From DATHBD01 sp035296325 (lineage in GTDB: Bacteria; Actinomycetota; Actinomycetes; Mycobacteriales; Micromonosporaceae), in NCBI GenBank assembly GCA_035296325.1, contig DATHBD010000027.1:1-64000 (forward strand): a stretch of 64,000 nucleotides of DNA, written 5' to 3'. The notes under the pieces are model-generated. The model ran no database searches. It was given only the letters and a program-made list of their open reading frames with translations, and had not been told where the DNA came from. Made by a program: the position numbers and the translations under genes. This document shows, in pieces, positions 60,737-64,000 of the stretch; position 1 is the first letter of the stretch, and the number at the start of each line of letters is the position of its first letter.

Positions 60737-61061
60737 AGCTGCACGCTACCCGGTACGGTCCTGGCGGGGGACGTGGTGGCTGGCGTCCCGGGCCGGCCCT
60801 GCCGTACGGGTCGATACCGCGCCCTTCTGGTTTCGGAGACCGAACCATCCGCCGCCGGGGCTCGCATTCGAGACCTTCCACGCGAGTGTGCGGATGGGCT
60901 ATCGTGACGACCGATCCAACGGGGGATCTCGCCGTTGGCAGTTCACAAGCGACTGCCGCTGGTTGTCACCGTCCGACATGACCCGCGCCTCCCCGCGCTC
61001 CGGGGAGTCTCCGGGCGATGTCGCGTGCGCCCAGGTCATGCGTCGCGGGGAAGGGTCGTCA
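60737..61061. other. Intergenic region between two divergent genes
   Basis: A gap of about 325 nt between the GTG of the aldolase gene and the GTG of the secreted protease. I see no convincing open frame, hairpin or repeat. A GGGGAAGGG at 61047-61055 is the protease ribosome binding site, and both promoters should lie here. Confidence 0.5.
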
Positions 61062-62708
61062 GTGATATCGATCAACACAGGCACGCGGAAATGGCTACGC
61101 GCGTTGGCGGCGATGCCGCTGCTCGTCGCCGGGATGGTAGCCGTCGTGCAGCCGGCGCCGGCGGCGGCAGCACCGGGTGGCGCCACCGCCGTGCCGCCCC
61201 TGCGGTGCACCGGCAACGGCACCGACGGCCACCGCGTCGAGTGGGTGTACACCTACGAGACCGGCACGCCGAACCGGCTGGCCGACCGGCTGCCGTACAT
61301 CCGCGCGGCCGCTTGGGCCGCCCAGCAGAACATCAACGACAGTGCCCGCCGCGAGGGCGCCCAGCGGTGGCTGCGGTTCGTCACCGGCGCAACCGGTTGC
61401 GAACTCGTCGTCAGAACTGTCGAGGTGCCCGCCGGCAGCACCAATGTCTACTTCAAGACCTGGCGGGCCACACTGCAGTCCCTGGGGCTGACCGCCAGCA
61501 ACCGCATCTACAGCGTCTTCACCGAGAACTACATCCCCGGCTACTGCGGCCTCTCCGACCCCGGTGACGTTCCGGACGACACGAACCCGAGTACGGGCAG
61601 CTCCCAGAACCGGCACCCGGTGTGGGTGACGTTCGCCAAGGGCTGCTTCAGTGGCAACCTGGTGACGCACGAGCTCACCCACGCCCTGGGCGCGATGGGG
61701 GAGGCGATGCCGCACTCCAACGTCATCGGCAACGACGCCGGCCACTGCACCGACGGGTACGAGGTGCTCTGTGGCAGCTCCGGATTGACGACCCCGTGTC
61801 CGGACCCGCTGGCGAGCCGGCTGCTGGACTGCGGCCGTGACGACTACTTCGCCATCAACCCGCAGGGCAGCTACCTCCCGTCGCACTTCAACATCGCGTG
61901 GCACAGCCTCTACCTGGACCACGGCACGGCGACGACTCCGCAGACCACCGTCGCGCCATTGCCGCCCCAGCTGCTGCGCGCCGCGGACGTGGAGGGCACG
62001 TCGATTGCCTTCTCGTGGGTGCCCAGCTTCGAGCTGAACGGTCCGAACCAGACACTGCAGTACGAGGTGCTCCGCAACGGCGTCGTGATCGGCACGCAGC
62101 CCGCCTCCCGGCCGCACTTCCGGGCGACCGGGTTGGCCATGAACACCAGCGCGTCGTACGCCGTGCGGACCCGGGTCACCTACGACGGGGTCACCCGCAC
62201 GTCGGTGAACTCGCCGTCGTTGACCGTGACCACCAACAGCAGCACGGCTCAGGCCGGTGCGGCGGAGAACGGGGCGCTGGTCATGCTCGCGAACGCGCTC
62301 GTGGACGGTAACGGCCGGAGCCTGGTGATGGACGTCGCCGGGTACCGGATGGACGACAACGCCGGGATCCAGCAGTGGGACCAGACCAACGCGGTCAACC
62401 AGCGCTGGAGGTTGAATTCAGCCACGGGCGGCACGTACACGATCACCAGCGACAACAGCCCCAGGTGCCTGACTCCGCTCGGCGGGCAGACCACCGCGGG
62501 CACGCCGATCGTGCAGACCACCTGCAACGGCACCGCGGCACAGCGGTGGACGTTCACGGTGCTCTCCGGCGTCACGTACCACATCAAGACGTCGGCGGGC
62601 ACCTGCATCGGCGCCAAGGACAACGCGACCGGCAATGCCTCGTTGGTGTTGGCCGCCTGCTCGACCACCCAGCCGAGCCAGCGGTGGACCACGGTCCGCA
62701 TCGGCTGA
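61062..62708 (+). CDS. Secreted zinc protease with FnIII and ricin-type lectin domains
   Basis: A 548-residue exported protein. Signal peptide LRALAAMPLLVAGMVAVVQP, cleaved near AAAAPGG. The protease domain carries the zinc motif HELTHALGAMGEAMPHSN (H-E-x2-H with a further His) and several Cys. Then comes an FnIII domain (PQLLRAADVEGTSIAFSWVP onwards) and a C-terminal ricin-type beta-trefoil with IQQWDQTNAVNQRWRL, TTCNGTAAQRWTF and STTQPSQRWTTV, the QxW-type repeats. The GTG at 61062 follows GGGGAAGGG. It probably binds a polysaccharide and digests protein there. The zinc protease family is not certain. Confidence 0.87.
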   Translation: MISINTGTRKWLRALAAMPLLVAGMVAVVQPAPAAAAPGGATAVPPLRCTGNGTDGHRVEWVYTYETGTPNRLADRLPYIRAAAWAAQQNINDSARREGAQRWLRFVTGATGCELVVRTVEVPAGSTNVYFKTWRATLQSLGLTASNRIYSVFTENYIPGYCGLSDPGDVPDDTNPSTGSSQNRHPVWVTFAKGCFSGNLVTHELTHALGAMGEAMPHSNVIGNDAGHCTDGYEVLCGSSGLTTPCPDPLASRLLDCGRDDYFAINPQGSYLPSHFNIAWHSLYLDHGTATTPQTTVAPLPPQLLRAADVEGTSIAFSWVPSFELNGPNQTLQYEVLRNGVVIGTQPASRPHFRATGLAMNTSASYAVRTRVTYDGVTRTSVNSPSLTVTTNSSTAQAGAAENGALVMLANALVDGNGRSLVMDVAGYRMDDNAGIQQWDQTNAVNQRWRLNSATGGTYTITSDNSPRCLTPLGGQTTAGTPIVQTTCNGTAAQRWTFTVLSGVTYHIKTSAGTCIGAKDNATGNASLVLAACSTTQPSQRWTTVRIG

Positions 62709-62753
62709 GCACCACCGTCGGTGCTGCGCCGCTCCCTGCGGCGACAGCCGATA

Positions 62754-62794
62754 CGACGGGGGAGGCAGGGCGTGCCTGCCGGCCTCCCCCGTCG
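62754..62794. terminator. Bidirectional hairpin between the protease and response-regulator genes
   Basis: Arms CGACGGGGGAGGC (62754-62766) and 62782-62794 pair perfectly, with an extra AGG/CCT pairing possible inside. It lies between two converging genes and has TTT after it, so it can end transcription from both sides. Confidence 0.75.
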
Positions 62795-62826
62795 TTTGCG
62801 GAACCCGTCGTCGCAGTGCCGGCGGT

Positions 62827-63534
62827 TCAGCCGCCCGGCACCACCAACCCGCTCTCGTAGGCACACACGACCAGTTGTGCCCGATCCCGCGCCCCGAGCT
62901 TGTACAGCAAACGACTGACGTGGGTCTTGACGGTGTTGAGGCTCACCACGAAGTGATCCGCGATCTCCGCGTTGGACTTGCCGGCCGCGACCTGCACGAG
63001 CACCTCACGTTCCCGCTCGGTCAGCCCGCCCAGCCGGTCGGGCACCGGGGTCGCGCGGCTCCTGCCGGACGTGCGGCGTACGAACTCCGCGACCAGCCGG
63101 GTCGTCACCCGTGGGGTCAGCAGCGCCTCGCCGCCCGCCACCACCCGGATTGCGCTGAGCAGGTCCTCCGGCGGGGTGTCCTTGAGGATGAACCCGCTGG
63201 CGCCGGCACGCAGTGCGGCGAAGACGTGCTCGTCCTCGCCGAACGTCGTGACGATCAGGACCCGGGTGTCGATGTGGTCGTCGTCGGCGATGTGCCTGGT
63301 GGCTTCGAGGCCGTCCATGACCGGCATCCGGATGTCCATGAGTAGGACGTCGGGCCGCAGCGCTCGGCACTGGCGGACGGCCGCAGCCCCGTCGGCGGCC
63401 TCCCCGACCACCGTGAGGCCGGGCGACGTCTCGAGGAGTACCCGGAAGCCGGCTCGGACCAGCGCCTCGTCGTCGACGACCAGAACGCGCAGCGGCGCGG
63501 TGCGGCCGTCCTGTTCGACAGTGCGGTCAGGCAC
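62827..63534 (-). CDS. NarL/LuxR-type response regulator
   Basis: A 235-residue response regulator. Receiver: VLVVDDEALVRAGF, phosphoacceptor Asp in VLLMDIRMPVMDG, Thr in LIVTTFGED, Lys in FILKDTPP. HTH: LTEREREVLVQVAAG and FVVSLNTVKTHVSRLLYKLG near residues 165-220. The GTG at 63534 overlaps the end of the histidine kinase gene by 8 nt, so they are a coupled pair. It converges on the secreted protease gene but the target genes are unknown. Confidence 0.92.
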   Translation of the reverse strand: MPDRTVEQDGRTAPLRVLVVDDEALVRAGFRVLLETSPGLTVVGEAADGAAAVRQCRALRPDVLLMDIRMPVMDGLEATRHIADDDHIDTRVLIVTTFGEDEHVFAALRAGASGFILKDTPPEDLLSAIRVVAGGEALLTPRVTTRLVAEFVRRTSGRSRATPVPDRLGGLTEREREVLVQVAAGKSNAEIADHFVVSLNTVKTHVSRLLYKLGARDRAQLVVCAYESGLVVPGG

Positions 63535-64000
63535 GGCGGTTGCCGCCCGTCGCGTCCGCGGGGCCGGTCCGGGCGGCCCGGCCCGCGGCCCGTAGCGGAA
63601 AGTGGGCCCGCACGGCGAACCCACCGTCCGGCCGAGGTCCGGCCTCGACCGTGCCGTCGTGCAGCGCGACCCGGTCGCGCATCCCGGCCAGGCCCAACCC
63701 GGACCCCTTGCCCGCACCGCAGGTGCCGGGGACCGGCGCGTCGTTCAGCACCGTGACGCTCAGTCCTTCCGGCTCGCGTTGCACCGTGACGGACGCCGAC
63801 ACCTGACCGGCGTGGCGGACCACGTTCGTCAATGCCTCCTGGACGACCCGGTACACCGACTCCTCAACCGGTGGCGGTGCGGCCACACCCGCCGGCAACC
63901 CGAGTGCGATTCGGTAGCCGTCGTTGCGCAACCCATTCACCAGCGACGGGATGTCGGCGAGCGTCGGCCGCTCGACGGTCGGACCACTGGCCAGGGGACT
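63527..64000 (-). CDS. Sensor histidine kinase, C-terminal part (runs off the window)
   Basis: The visible 157 codons encode the HATPase domain of a NarL-type kinase: ESVYRVVQEALTNVVRHAGQ (N box), SVTVLNDAPVPG (G1-like) and GSGLGLAGMRDRVALHDGTV (G2). The phosphoacceptor helix and any membrane part lie beyond the right edge. The stop (63527-63529) falls 8 nt inside the response regulator gene, which is its partner. Confidence 0.9.
   Translation of the reverse strand, partial: SPLASGPTVERPTLADIPSLVNGLRNDGYRIALGLPAGVAAPPPVEESVYRVVQEALTNVVRHAGQVSASVTVQREPEGLSVTVLNDAPVPGTCGAGKGSGLGLAGMRDRVALHDGTVEAGPRPDGGFAVRAHFPLRAAGRAARTGPADATGGNRRA

Overview
The window is very GC-rich (third codon positions almost always G or C), uses many GTG starts, and encodes an AfsR-type SARP regulator, a SigE-family ECF sigma factor, a LAXTG-type surface anchor remnant, a mycothiol-dependent-isomerase-like remnant, a GH74 xyloglucanase and many Tat/Sec-secreted proteins. 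This fits a soil or plant-associated actinomycete, most likely of the Micromonosporaceae. That placement is an inference from gene content; no rRNA or other marker gene lies in the window.

Left end (1-5300) is a graveyard: a possible IS30-type transposase start at the edge, an IS3-type orfA remnant, an apparently complete DDE insertion sequence with 18-bp inverted repeats (538-2156) abutting the 3' end of a frameshifted IS701-type transposase, a convergent pair of decayed genes (a DUF488 protein and an unnamed partner), and the anchor end of an LAXTG surface protein that has lost its start. An intact MFS exporter and an ABC-ATPase remnant follow.

7418-16733 is a catabolic island: a minus-strand operon (aldehyde dehydrogenase, two FAH-family hydrolases, two SDRs), a CMD-family protein and a cupin, then a LysR regulator, a carotenoid-oxygenase/lignostilbene-dioxygenase-like enzyme and a coupled isochorismatase-like hydrolase. 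The simplest reading is oxidative C=C cleavage of a stilbene, phenylpropanoid or apocarotenoid to an aldehyde, oxidation of that aldehyde, and further breakdown of the acid. After a methyltransferase come a Tat-exported GH74 xyloglucanase and a tetracycline-type ribosomal protection protein preceded by an overlapping 25-codon leader ORF. Next are a NarL-type two-component system, several small proteins (including a beta-trefoil-like protein and a DUF3224 protein), a LemA/DUF2207 pair, asparagine synthase, and a SigE-family sigma factor coupled to a HAF-repeat membrane protein.

33714-34815 holds two decayed exopolysaccharide genes; beyond them are a PQQ sugar dehydrogenase with a LamG-like tail, MarR, NmrA and HxlR genes, a membrane-tethered GIY-YIG protein, a methyltransferase, a 1082-residue SARP regulator, hemerythrin, NUDIX, a MerR-methyltransferase fusion and a fructosamine-kinase-like gene. 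49135-52484 is a tightly overlapping four-gene minus-strand operon: two membrane proteins, a secreted pre-toxin-TG polymorphic toxin and a putative immunity protein. This is the best candidate for an undescribed system. The right end has a secreted FnIII-CBM2 protein, a PPOX-family protein, a Tat lipoprotein alpha/beta hydrolase, a DrrAB-like ABC exporter with a MerR-type leaderless promoter and its MerR gene, an aldonolactone oxidase/PLP aldolase pair, a secreted zinc protease with a ricin-type lectin tail, and a second NarL-type two-component system cut by the window edge. I saw no rRNA, tRNA or CRISPR array.
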